Origin: Nigerium massiliense
Lineage (GTDB): Bacteria; Actinomycetota; Actinomycetes; Propionibacteriales; Propionibacteriaceae
Length of the DNA stretch: 64,000 nt
Reading direction: 5' to 3'
Assembly (NCBI RefSeq): GCF_000826085.1
Contig: NZ_CCYM01000003.1
Span: 1,313,815-1,377,814 of the forward strand
Positions within the stretch are counted from its first letter, which is position 1. Each line of letters opens with the position of its first letter. Shown in pieces: positions 27,007-35,462 of the stretch. Under the pieces are notes generated by a model. The model was given only the letters and a program-made list of their open reading frames with translations, did not search any database and was not told the origin of the DNA. A program made the position numbers and the translations under genes.

Positions 27007-27876
27007 GTGGCGACTCCTCCGACGACCGATCTTCCCCCGCACCGGCGCGGGTTCTTCGGTGTCCCGTGGCGTCCGGCGTGGCAGCCGCCGCCGGGCGTCG
27101 CCACCACCGGCCGTATCGCCCCTGTTGTCGGCGTCCTCGCCGCCGTCGTCGCGACCATCCTCGCCTTCTGCGTCCCCGCGGGCGTCCGCGCCGACGATCG
27201 CGCCGCCGGGATATCCCTGTTCGTCTTCACCCTCGCCCCGCTGGCTGCGGCCTGCTTCACGTGGCAACGCGACCGCTCGTTTCGGCGCCGGGACGCCCTT
27301 GTCGCCGCCGTCGCCGGCTTGGCCACGCTGGCCGCCGGGCCGCTGGCCGCCACCGGGACGGCGTTGGGCGTCCTGGCGTCCCTGGCGCTGCTGCGGGCAC
27401 GGCTCGTGCCGTTCCCCTGGGTCCGATGGCTGCAGCCGCGCTCGGCGTCCTCGGGCGTGCGGCGCGCGCTGCTGACCGCGGCCCTGACCCCGCTCGTCCT
27501 CTGGCTGCTGGCGGGCATGCCGCACACGTTCTCTCTCGGGGCGGACGAGGTGTTCGTCGCCCTCGCCGGGGCGGTGAACCAGGAGGCGGGCTGGCGGCTG
27601 TTCTGGTACGCGGTCGCGATCTACGCCATCGGCGGGGTGCCGCGGACGCGCGCGCAGCGGGGGTGGTGCCTGGCGCTGCTGGTGGTGCCCCACGTCCTGA
27701 TGTTCACCCTCTCCCGGGTGGCCGCGGGCGCCTGGACCGGCCTGCTCCTCGAGGGCGGCCTGGTCGCGCTCGTCTACGTGATCCCGCTCGCGTTGGTGTT
27801 CCGCCGGCACGGGCTGGTGCCCGCGGTCCTCGCGCACGCGCTGATCGACGCCGTCAGGTCCGCCGCGCTCGTTTGA
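27007..27876 (+). CDS. CPBP-like intramembrane protein with altered first motif
   Basis: The 289-residue membrane protein has about eight hydrophobic segments. The C-terminal half resembles CPBP (CAAX-type) intramembrane proteases. The first motif, usually EExxxR, appears as QEAGWRLFW (QE instead of EE). The second-motif His is in VVPHVLMFTLS, and the last motif is VLAHALIDAVR. Loss of the first Glu of the pair may alter or abolish proteolysis. Family call moderate. Leaderless GTG start. Convergent with the next gene. Confidence 0.65.
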   Translation: MATPPTTDLPPHRRGFFGVPWRPAWQPPPGVATTGRIAPVVGVLAAVVATILAFCVPAGVRADDRAAGISLFVFTLAPLAAACFTWQRDRSFRRRDALVAAVAGLATLAAGPLAATGTALGVLASLALLRARLVPFPWVRWLQPRSASSGVRRALLTAALTPLVLWLLAGMPHTFSLGADEVFVALAGAVNQEAGWRLFWYAVAIYAIGGVPRTRAQRGWCLALLVVPHVLMFTLSRVAAGAWTGLLLEGGLVALVYVIPLALVFRRHGLVPAVLAHALIDAVRSAALV

Positions 27877-27891
27877 GCGGCGGCGTCCGGA

Positions 27892-28356
27892 TCAGCGAAA
27901 CATCCACTGGACGATCGCGGCGATCAGCGTCACCAGGAAGAAAGCCGCCACGCAGGCCACGAAGGCCACCATCATGATCGAGAACCGCGCAGCCTCCGTC
28001 CGGTCGGAGCGCAGCACGAACAGGTTGAACACGAAGCACACGACCGCGAGCAGCACGGGCACCACACCGCCGCCCAGCAGCAACAGCAGCGGCAGGCAGA
28101 CGGGCAGGATCAACCACGAGGGGCTCTCGGGACCGGTCCGGTAGGTCTGGTCACCGATGACGACGCTCGGGTTGGCCGCGATCCAGCGGCCGCGCAGCCG
28201 CGCGTGGACGTCCCGACCGTCGGAACCGGGCAGCCGGTAGACACCCTTGACGGGCTGGATGCGCCGGCCGTCCACCTTCAGCAGGTGACCGCGAACGAGG
28301 TCGTTGTCGAAGGCGATGGCGCCGGCCACGCCCGGGAGCTGGACTGATTGCTGCAC
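27892..28356 (-). CDS. Hypothetical membrane protein
   Basis: The 154-residue protein has a basic, beta-rich N-terminal domain of about 75 residues (QLPGVAGAIAFDNDLVRGHL, GVYRLPGSDGRDVHARLRG, VVIGDQTYRTG). Three hydrophobic segments follow between about 80 and 150. GTG start lies 8 nt after TAGGCT, another leaderless candidate. No family recognised. Confidence 0.65.
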   Translation of the reverse strand: MQQSVQLPGVAGAIAFDNDLVRGHLLKVDGRRIQPVKGVYRLPGSDGRDVHARLRGRWIAANPSVVIGDQTYRTGPESPSWLILPVCLPLLLLLGGGVVPVLLAVVCFVFNLFVLRSDRTEAARFSIMMVAFVACVAAFFLVTLIAAIVQWMFR

Positions 28357-28364
28357 GTCAGCAC

Positions 28365-28370
28365 AGCCTA
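28365..28370 (-). promoter_or_regulatory. Leaderless promoter -10 (TAGGCT) of the membrane protein gene
   Basis: TAGGCT on the minus strand lies 8 nt before the GTG at 28356. Confidence 0.55.
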
Positions 28371-28399
28371 GGCCACGACGGCGGGAGCCGCGCTCCCCG

Positions 28400-28771
28400 T
28401 CATGACCGCCCCGGCCAGGGACCGTCGTCCATGCGGTCGAGGAAGTGATCGGTGGGCATCCCCGTCTCGTCGCCGAGGAACAGCTCGACCCGCGCGGCTT
28501 CCAGCACCCGCAACGCGTTGTAGACGCCCGACTCGAACTCGGCCGCGAACAGGCCCGCCAGCACGTCGCGCTGCTCGTCGGCCAGGGAGCCCAGCAGCAC
28601 GTTCATGGCGTGCTGCTCCGGCTGTTCGGACTCGACTTCCGCGGCCTCGGCGTTCTCGTTCCACAGCCCCGCCTGGATGCGCCGTGCGGAGACCTGGCCT
28701 TCACCCTCGCGGCACTGGACGACGAGGGCGTCGATGATCGCCCGGTACAGCACCACGTTGTCGTCGCTCAT
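28400..28771 (-). CDS. Hypothetical acidic soluble protein
   Basis: A 123-residue protein, start ATG 28771: SDDNVVLYRAIIDALVVQCR..., then a Glu-rich segment (NAEAAEVESEQPEQ) and AMNVLLGSLADEQRDVLAGL, FESGVYNALRVLEAARVELF. It looks helical and soluble. GATGAT 6 nt upstream might be a weak leaderless -10. Family not recognised; divergent from bioY. Confidence 0.6.
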   Translation of the reverse strand: MSDDNVVLYRAIIDALVVQCREGEGQVSARRIQAGLWNENAEAAEVESEQPEQHAMNVLLGSLADEQRDVLAGLFAAEFESGVYNALRVLEAARVELFLGDETGMPTDHFLDRMDDGPWPGRS

Positions 28772-28879
28772 GGGCCCATCATCGTCCAGAAGCCAGGTTC
28801 TGGCCACCGTCGGCCCCAGACACGAGCCGATGGCGTACCGTATGGGGCGAAACCTCAACCGGTGGAAGGACCTGTCCCG

Positions 28880-29473
28880 ATGGCGACACCACGCAGCACC
28901 TCCCGCGACCTCGCTCTTATCGCGATCTTCGCGGGGATCACCTTCGCCCTCGGCCTCGTCCCCCCGCTCTACGTGCCCATCTCCCCGGTCCCGATCACCG
29001 CCCAGTCGCTGTCGTGCATGCTGACGGGCTCAATCATCGGCGCGCGCCGAGGCGGTCTCGCGCTGCTGCTGTTCCTGGTGCTGACGGCCATCGGGCTGCC
29101 GCTGCTGTCCGGCGGCCGCGGCGGCATCGGGGCGTTCATGGGCCCGTCGGCGGGCTTCCTCATCGGGTGGCCCATCGTCACCTGGCTGATCGGCCTGCTC
29201 ACCGAGCGCGTGGGCGCGCCCTACCGGGTCGGCGCCGGCCTCGGCATCAACGCGCTCGGCGGCATCGTCGTGCTGTACCTGTTCGGCATCGGCGGCATGA
29301 TCCTGCGCACCCAGATGACGCTGCCCGCCGCGCTGCTCGCCAACGCCCCCTTCATCCCGGGCGACCTGGTCAAGGTCGTGATCGCCGCCCTGGTCGCCAA
29401 GGGCGTCCACAGCGCCTATCCCGGCCTGCTGCAGCAGCGGCGCACGGCCGGCGCCGGCGCGACCGTCGCCTGA
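28880..29473 (+). CDS. bioY: Biotin transporter substrate-binding subunit BioY
   Basis: BioY is the S component of an energy-coupling-factor transporter and binds biotin in the membrane. The 197-residue protein has six hydrophobic helices and the family stretches YVPISPVPITAQSL, TAIGLPLLSGGRGG, and MGPSAGFLIGWP. ATG 28880 follows GGAAGGACC. It heads the bioY-bioM-bioN operon with an 8-nt gap to bioM. No biotin synthesis gene is visible, so the cell may depend on uptake. No recognisable BirA or BioR operator was found upstream. Confidence 0.95.
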   Translation: MATPRSTSRDLALIAIFAGITFALGLVPPLYVPISPVPITAQSLSCMLTGSIIGARRGGLALLLFLVLTAIGLPLLSGGRGGIGAFMGPSAGFLIGWPIVTWLIGLLTERVGAPYRVGAGLGINALGGIVVLYLFGIGGMILRTQMTLPAALLANAPFIPGDLVKVVIAALVAKGVHSAYPGLLQQRRTAGAGATVA

Positions 29474-29481
29474 GGTCCGCG

Positions 29482-30174
29482 TTGCGCGTCGAGGTCGACC
29501 ACGTCAGCCACGTCTACCCCGGTCCCAGCCCGCGCCGGGTGCTCGACGACGTCACGGTCGAGCTGACGCAGCGCCGCGTCGGCGTCATCGGAGCGAACGG
29601 GTCGGGCAAGTCCACGTTCTTGCGGCTGATGAACGGGCTGATCGTCCCTGACGCCGGCCACGTGCGCGTCGACGGGCTCGACACGGCCAAGGACGCGCGT
29701 GAGGTGCGCAGGCGCGTCGGGTTCTGCTTCACCGACCCCGACAACCAGATCATCATGCCCACGGTCGCCGAGGACGTCGCGTTCGGCCTGCGCAAGGCGA
29801 AGCTGCCCAAGGACGAGGTCGCGGGCCGGGTCGACGTCCTGCTGCGCCGCTTCGGGCTGGAGGGCCACGCCGAGCACCCGGCGCACCTGCTCTCGGGCGG
29901 GCAGAAGCAGTTGCTGGCGCTGGCGTCCGTGCTGATCACCGAGCCGGACCTGCTGATCATGGACGAGCCGACCACCCTGCTCGACCTGCGCAACGCTGCC
30001 GAGATCGGCCGCGTCGTCGGCGAACTCGACCAATCGGTGCTGCTCGCCACCCACCACCTCTACCTGCTGGAGTCCTTCGACCGGGTGCTGGTCTTCGACG
30101 GCGGACGCATCGTCGCCGACGATGCCCCAGGCCCGGCGATCGCGTTCTACCGCGAGCTCATGGGCGTCGCGTGA
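29482..30174 (+). CDS. bioM: Biotin ECF transporter ATPase BioM
   Basis: The 230-residue ABC ATPase energises biotin uptake. Walker A is GANGSGKST, the Q loop lies in CFTDPDNQIIMPTV, the signature is LSGGQKQLLALASVL, Walker B is LLIMDEPTTLLD, and the switch His is in LLATHHLYLL. The TDPDNQ form is typical of ECF ATPases. TTG at 29482 is the best start: it follows GAGG and begins right before the first strand LRVEVDHVSHVY. The stop overlaps the bioN GTG. Confidence 0.94.
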   Translation: MRVEVDHVSHVYPGPSPRRVLDDVTVELTQRRVGVIGANGSGKSTFLRLMNGLIVPDAGHVRVDGLDTAKDAREVRRRVGFCFTDPDNQIIMPTVAEDVAFGLRKAKLPKDEVAGRVDVLLRRFGLEGHAEHPAHLLSGGQKQLLALASVLITEPDLLIMDEPTTLLDLRNAAEIGRVVGELDQSVLLATHHLYLLESFDRVLVFDGGRIVADDAPGPAIAFYRELMGVA

Positions 30175-30776
30175 ACACCGGCACGCTCGGGCTGTACCGG
30201 CCGGGGACGTCCCCGCTGCACCGGGCCCGCGCCGGGACGAAACTGCTGGGGCTGGCCGCCCTGGGCTTGGGCTCGGTGTTCCTGACCACCTGGCAGACGG
30301 TGACGGCGGCGCTGGCGCTCGTCGTCGCGCTCTACGCGGTGGCGGGCCTGCCGCCACGGACCATGCTGAGGCAGGTGCGGCCGATGCTGTTCATCGTGGT
30401 GTTCGTCGCCGTCTTCCACGTCTGGACGGCCGGCTGGGTGCGGGCCTACGAGGTGCTGGGCGTGATCTTGCTGCTCGTGCTGGCCGCGGCGCTGGTCACG
30501 CTGACGACGCCGGTCTCGGCCATGGTGGACGCCGTGGTCGCCGCCGCGGGCGGGCTGCGTCGCTTCGGGGTCGACCCCGAGCGGCTGGGGCTGATCCTGA
30601 TGCTGGGCATCCGCTGCGTCCCGCTCATGAGCACGCTGGTGGCCGAGGTGCGCGAAGCGCAGTCCGCCCGCGGCACCCGGTCGCTGCGCGCCTTCGCGGT
30701 GCCGCTGATCGTGCGCGCGCTGCGCGAGGCGGACGCGATGGGCGAGGCGCTGGTCGCCCGCGGCGTCGACGACTGA
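30171..30776 (+). CDS. bioN: Biotin ECF transporter transmembrane subunit BioN
   Basis: The T component couples BioM to BioY. The 201-residue protein has about five hydrophobic segments. The coupling-helix motif with Ala-Arg-Gly occurs as EAQSARGTRSL, and a second, ALVARGVDD, closes the protein. GTG start overlaps the bioM stop (GTGA). It ends convergent to an alcohol dehydrogenase gene with a 15-nt gap. Confidence 0.93.
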   Translation: MNTGTLGLYRPGTSPLHRARAGTKLLGLAALGLGSVFLTTWQTVTAALALVVALYAVAGLPPRTMLRQVRPMLFIVVFVAVFHVWTAGWVRAYEVLGVILLLVLAAALVTLTTPVSAMVDAVVAAAGGLRRFGVDPERLGLILMLGIRCVPLMSTLVAEVREAQSARGTRSLRAFAVPLIVRALREADAMGEALVARGVDD

Positions 30777-30791
30777 GGACCGGGCTTGCTC

Positions 30792-31985
30792 TCAGCCCTC
30801 CTGGGGCTTGAGGACCACCTTGATGCAGCCGTCCGACTTCGTCTGGAACATCTTGTAGGCGTCCGGCGCCTCGGCCAGGGGTAGGCGGTGCGTGGCGAGG
30901 GTCTCCAGCCCGAGGACGTCGTCGGCCTGGCCGGCGATGTCGGCGAGCTCGGGCGTCCAGCGCTTGACGTGGCACTGCCCCATCCGGAGCGTCGCGCCCT
31001 TGTCGAACAGGGTCATCAGCGGCATCGGGTCGATGTTGCCGCCGTAGACACCGCTGATCGAGATGGTGCCGCCCCGCTGCACGGCCTGGCAGGCCGTGTG
31101 CAGCGCGTCCAGCCGGTCGATGCCGGCCTTCTCGATCGCGGCCCGGCCGAGCCCGCCGGGAAGCCTGCTGGCGCCGGCGATCACCTTCTCGGCGACGGGA
31201 TTGCCGTGCGCCTCCATCCCCACCGCGTCCAGGACGCCTTCCGGCCCGCGGCCGTCGGTGCGGTCCTTGAGTTCCTGGGCGACGTCCTTGACCGCGCGGT
31301 AGTCGATCACCTCGGCGCCGTATTGCTCGGCGAGCGCGAGCCGCTCCGGCTCCAGGTCGACCCCGATGACGCGCTCGATGCCGAGCTGCTTGGCCGACCG
31401 CACCGCCAGCTGGCCGACGGGTCCCAGGCCGAGCACCGCGAGGGTGCCGCCCTCGGGTACGTCGGCGTACTTCACGCCCTGCCAGGCGGTCGGCAAGATG
31501 TCGGAGAGGTAGAGGAAGCGCTCGTCCGCAACGCCCTCGGGCACCTTGACGGGGCCGAAGTCGGCGTGTGGAACCCGGACGAGCTCGGCCTGGCCGCCCG
31601 GCACGGACCCGTACAGCGTCGTGTAGCCGAACAGGGCGGCGCCCTTGTCCTGCTCCGTGACCTGGGTGGTCTCACACTGGGCGAACATGCCGCGGTCGCA
31701 CATGAAGCAGTGTCCGCACGAGATGGTGAAGGGCACGACCACCCGGTCACCGACCTGCAGGTTCTGCACCGCCGAGCCGACCTGCTCGACGATGCCCATG
31801 AACTCGTGCCCCAGCACGTCACCGGGCTTGAGGAACGCGGCCAGCACGCCGTACAGGTGCAGGTCGGATCCGCAGATGGCCGTCGACGTCACCCGGACGA
31901 TCGCGTCGGTCGGGTCCTGCAGCACAGGATCCGGCACCTCCTCGACTCGGACGTCCTCGATCCCCTGCCACGTGAGTGCTCGCAT
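30792..31985 (-). CDS. Zinc-dependent alcohol dehydrogenase family protein
   Basis: The 397-residue medium-chain dehydrogenase belongs to the glutathione-independent formaldehyde dehydrogenase-like group. Catalytic zinc ligands lie in STAICGSDLHLYG and GHEFMGIVEQVG. Structural zinc cysteines are CGHCFMCDRGMFAQC. The NAD-binding site is AVLGLGPVGQLAVRSAKQLG. A long insertion (PVAEKVIAGASRLPGGLGRA) is usual for this group. Start chosen at 31985 because TAGCAT lies 7 nt upstream; an ATG at 31994 overlaps that hexamer. Divergent from an SDR gene. Substrate unknown. Confidence 0.9.
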   Translation of the reverse strand: MRALTWQGIEDVRVEEVPDPVLQDPTDAIVRVTSTAICGSDLHLYGVLAAFLKPGDVLGHEFMGIVEQVGSAVQNLQVGDRVVVPFTISCGHCFMCDRGMFAQCETTQVTEQDKGAALFGYTTLYGSVPGGQAELVRVPHADFGPVKVPEGVADERFLYLSDILPTAWQGVKYADVPEGGTLAVLGLGPVGQLAVRSAKQLGIERVIGVDLEPERLALAEQYGAEVIDYRAVKDVAQELKDRTDGRGPEGVLDAVGMEAHGNPVAEKVIAGASRLPGGLGRAAIEKAGIDRLDALHTACQAVQRGGTISISGVYGGNIDPMPLMTLFDKGATLRMGQCHVKRWTPELADIAGQADDVLGLETLATHRLPLAEAPDAYKMFQTKSDGCIKVVLKPQEG

Positions 31986-31992
31986 GCTGCCC

Positions 31993-32065
31993 ATGCTACG
32001 CGGGCGCGGGCAGGCCGTCGCCACCCCGCGGGGTGAACATCGGGCAGGGTCCCTCTGGATAGGGT
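31993..32065. promoter_or_regulatory. Divergent leaderless promoters for the ADH and SDR genes
   Basis: The minus strand has TAGCAT (31993-31998) 7 nt before the dehydrogenase ATG. The plus strand has TAGGGT (32060-32065) 6 nt before the SDR ATG. The two start codons are 86 bp apart. Confidence 0.6.
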
Positions 32066-32071
32066 CCGTTC

Positions 32072-33010
32072 ATGACTGAGAACACAGGGATCGCCCTGGT
32101 TGCCGGGGCGTCGCGCGGCCTGGGTCTGCTGATCGCACGTGACCTGCTCGAGCGCGGCTACGACGTCGCCATCAGCGCGCGCGACTCTCAGGAGTTGGAC
32201 GCCGCGAAGGCCCAGCTCGACGGGGTCGGCCCGCGCGTGGTGGCGCTGCCCTGCGACGTTCGGGACGCTGACGCCGTCCGTGCGTTGGTCGCCGACGTCG
32301 AGGGCGCGCTCGGGCCGCTCGACGTGGCCGTCCACGTCGCCGGCATCATCCAGGTGGGGCCTGCGGTGGCGGCCGAACTCTCCCACTTCGACGACGCGAT
32401 CGACACGATGCTGCGTGGCCCGATCCACCTGGCGTGGGCGGTACTGCCCGGCATGCGTGACCGCCGGCGCGGGCGCATCGGCGTCGTCACGTCGATCGGC
32501 GGGGTCGTCGCGCCCCCGCACCTGCTGCCGTACTCGACCGCGAAGTTCGGAGCGGTGGGCTTCACCGAGGGGCTGGCCGTCGAGCTGTCCGGCACCGGCG
32601 TCACGGCCAGCGCGATCGTGCCCGGGCTGATGCGCACCGGCTCGCACCGGCGGGCCCGGTTCTTCGGCGATGCCCCCCACGAGTACGCCTGGTTCGGGCC
32701 GGCCGCGTCCCTTCCCCTGCTCTCGATGGACGCCCGCCGTGCGGCCGCCCGCATGGTCGACGGCGTCCTGGCCGGCAAGCCCGTCGTGCAGGTGGGCCTC
32801 CTGGCCCGGGTCGCCTCCCGCGTCCACGGCCTGCTCCCGGGCACCACCGTCCGCGCGCTCGGGATCGGGTCGCGGCTCCTCCCGTCCGCTCGGCCCGATC
32901 AGAGCGACCTCGTCGAGGGCCGCGAGGCGTCCGAGCAGCTCGGCTCCGGCATCGTCCGCCGGCTCACGACCCTCGGCGATCGTGCGGCGCGTCGTCACAA
33001 CGAAGGCTGA
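32072..33010 (+). CDS. Short-chain dehydrogenase/reductase with C-terminal extension
   Basis: The 312-residue oxidoreductase has the Rossmann motif AGASRGLGLLIARD (residues 12-25), HVAGII in place of NNAG, the catalytic Ser in VVTSIGGVV, and YSTAK with Tyr154 and Lys158. Beyond the usual 250 residues it has about 60 more, with a basic segment (VASRVHGLLPGTTVRALGIG). This form is common among actinobacterial SDRs, sometimes membrane-associated. Leaderless ATG. Substrate unknown. Confidence 0.9.
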   Translation: MTENTGIALVAGASRGLGLLIARDLLERGYDVAISARDSQELDAAKAQLDGVGPRVVALPCDVRDADAVRALVADVEGALGPLDVAVHVAGIIQVGPAVAAELSHFDDAIDTMLRGPIHLAWAVLPGMRDRRRGRIGVVTSIGGVVAPPHLLPYSTAKFGAVGFTEGLAVELSGTGVTASAIVPGLMRTGSHRRARFFGDAPHEYAWFGPAASLPLLSMDARRAAARMVDGVLAGKPVVQVGLLARVASRVHGLLPGTTVRALGIGSRLLPSARPDQSDLVEGREASEQLGSGIVRRLTTLGDRAARRHNEG

Positions 33011-33081
33011 CCGTTGCCCCCGTTCCCGGCGCAGGTCTTCGTGCGTGGGACATGGAGTCGCAAAATGAATGAGAACGGCGT

Positions 33082-33087
33082 GATAAT
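33082..33087 (+). promoter_or_regulatory. Leaderless promoter -10 (GATAAT) of the histidine-kinase-like gene
   Basis: GATAAT ends 6 nt before the GTG at 33094. The same hexamer and spacing occur at the ends of the 119-bp elements. Confidence 0.55.
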
Positions 33088-33093
33088 AGGTCG

Positions 33094-35453
33094 GTGAGAC
33101 AAGGGGCAGGGTTCGCGCGGTTGTCGCGCAGGCTCCAGGACGAAGTGCAGCTGCCGGCGTTCAGGACCGAGTTCCTCCCGCGCGACCACGCGCGGGTGAT
33201 CAAGGACAGCCCGCTCGACAAGTACCTGCCCGCCTGGCTGCGCGACTTCGTCCTGACCCGGTCGCTGATGGAGCGGGCGTTGCAGGCGGCCGGCGTGATC
33301 TGCATGGCCGTCACCTGGACGCTCCTCGCCATCCGCCTCTCCCGACCGATCGGGTGGGAGTACCCGCCCGGGGCCGTCCCCCTCACCCTGTCGCTGTTCG
33401 CAGCGATCATCCTGTTCTCCATCGCCGAGGCCTTCTACTCGCCCGGGACGAACTGGGCCGCGAGAGCCTTCTGCGTGTTCACCTGGATCGTCGGGGCCGC
33501 GCACCTGCCCTACCTCATCGACCACCCCGCGCGGCACTCGGTGCCTCCGCTGTTCGACATCGTGATCGTCGCGCTCTTCTTCGCGCCGTTCGCGTTCGGG
33601 ACGCGCCTGGGCATCCTGACCGCCGTCTGCTTCGGGGCCTACTACGTGCTCCTGCGCCCCCCCGTGATCGGGTTGTTCGCCGGAACGGCGTCGGCGCTCG
33701 TGTGGGGCTGCGTCGGCGTCGCGGTGGCCCTGTTCCTCGAACTCGCCGTCCAGACCGCCGACGACATCCAGGAGACGTCCGACCGCAACGGGGCGCTGCG
33801 TGATGTCGTCATCCGGGCGCAGAGCCGCTGGTTCGAGCAGGTGAACTGGAACGGCCTCATCCACGACAAGATCCTCGGTGCGCTCCGGCTGGCCGTCCGC
33901 GAGCCGGAGCTGAGCGACAATGCGGCCGAGCTCGCGGACCAGGCGCTGGGCGTCCTCGCTCAGACGACGCCCGACCGGGTGTCCCGCTCGTTCCGCTCCG
34001 ACATCGAGAGCAACGCCGAGCGGCTGGGCCTCGACGTCTCGGTGGACGTCCACGGCGACCTGCCCGACGTCATGGCGATCCAGACGATGACGGACGCCGC
34101 GGTGGAGGCCTTGACCAACGTCGCGCGGCACTCGGGACAGACCCGAGCGGACGTCCGCGTCCGGGCGGACGGCCACCACGTCAAAGTGGTGATCCGCGAC
34201 CAGGGTGTCGGCTTCCTCCGTACCGGGAACCGCGGCGCGGGCATCCCCGTCGGCATCAAGGCCCGCCTCGAGTCGATCGGCGGCCAGGCCGATGTGCTGT
34301 CCGTGCCCCAGGAGGGCACCGTCGTCACCCTCCGCTGGGAGGACCGACCGCCGCCCGAGCCCCCCTTCATCGGTTGGAGCTCGCGGAGGCTCCTGATCGT
34401 CGGCATCCCCGCCGGGCTGCTGATGCTGCTCCACTTCCTGGCGGGCGCCTCAGCGGGGGGCTACCGCGACACGGGGGTGCTGGCGACCGGGATACTCGCC
34501 GTCGCGATCCTGACCATCGCCACCACCTTCATTCCCCAGGACACGAGGTCCTGGCTCGCCCTGTGCGTGGCCATGGGGCTCGTCACGATCCCGCTCACGC
34601 TGAACCTGTCCAACCCCACCACCCTCGATTGGCGCTACTGGTGGGGCGGCGCGTTCGCCACGGCGCTGGCGTCGCTGTCGTTCGCGATCCGCCCGATCTC
34701 CGGTTGGGTCGGGTTGTTCCTGCTGGTGCTCATCGAGGGGACGACGCGGGCCGCGCTCGGCTGGCCGATCGTGGTGCAGCTCGGGTGGAACTACATCATT
34801 GCGTTCGCCTTCACTCTCCTGGCCAGCAGCATCAGGCTGGCGCTCGACCGCTCCGCGCTGTCGATCAACCGTGCGGCCGTGCAATCGGGCACCCTGCGCG
34901 TCCGGGTCATCCAACAGCAGGAGCAGGACTACGCCGCCATGCGCGACGGCGCGCTGCTCCGTTCCGACGCCAAGCCGCTGCTGGAGCGCATCTGCGCCGG
35001 AGGCGTGCTGACCGAATCCGAGCGCGAGGCGATGTCGCGCCTCGAGGCGCGGCTGCGCGACCGCCTGATCGCCGGACCGCTCATCACCGACGCGCTCGAG
35101 GACGCCGTCGCCTCGGCCCGCCGCCGGGGCGTCCGCGTCGAGCTGCTCGCCGAGGCCGCGCCGCTGAACGCCGAGATCGAGCATTTCCGCTCCCTCGTGA
35201 TCGCGGCGCTCGCGTTGTCCCCGAACCGCGGCTACCTGTCGGCCCAGTGGCGTCCACTCGGACGCCGCCGCGGCAGCATCGCGGTCGTCGGCTGCATGCC
35301 CCCGGACGCCGCCGCGAGGATGATCGCGGCGACCCCGAGGGGGGCCCGCTGCGGGCGCTCGTCAGCGGCGACGACGACTCCCTGCTCGTCGAGGTGGAGG
35401 GCCCGGACACACCCGTCGCGCTCGAGCCTGTGCCGGTCGTCGCCACGCCCTAG
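33094..35453 (+). pseudogene. Two-module histidine-kinase-like membrane protein, frameshifted near its end
   Basis: Module 1: about six TM helices (residues 65-225), a phospho-acceptor-like LIHDKILGALRLA with His257, then an HATPase with N box EALTNVARHS (Asn342) and G1 box DQGVGF (Asp369). Module 2: about five more TM helices (430-590), then a domain of roughly 190 residues with a basic helix but no clear ATP-binding boxes. At a run of six G (35339-35344) the frame is lost. Adding one G restores VSGDDDSLLVEVEGPD and ends at TAG 35451-35453, next to serB, giving about 786 residues. As written, the frame runs to 35493 in nonsense sequence overlapping serB. This could be a true mutation, a slippery tract or an assembly error. 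No response regulator is adjacent. Confidence 0.75.
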
Positions 35454-35456
35454 GAT
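35451..35456 (+). promoter_or_regulatory. Leaderless promoter -10 (TAGGAT) of serB
   Basis: TAGGAT ends 6 nt before the GTG at 35463. Its first three bases are also the restored stop codon of the upstream gene. Confidence 0.6.
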
Positions 35457-35462
35457 CGAGGC

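Noticed and set aside
28772..28879. Biotin-related riboswitch or operator upstream of bioY
   Set aside because: No known biotin riboswitch exists and no BirA or BioR dyad could be seen in this 108-bp region.
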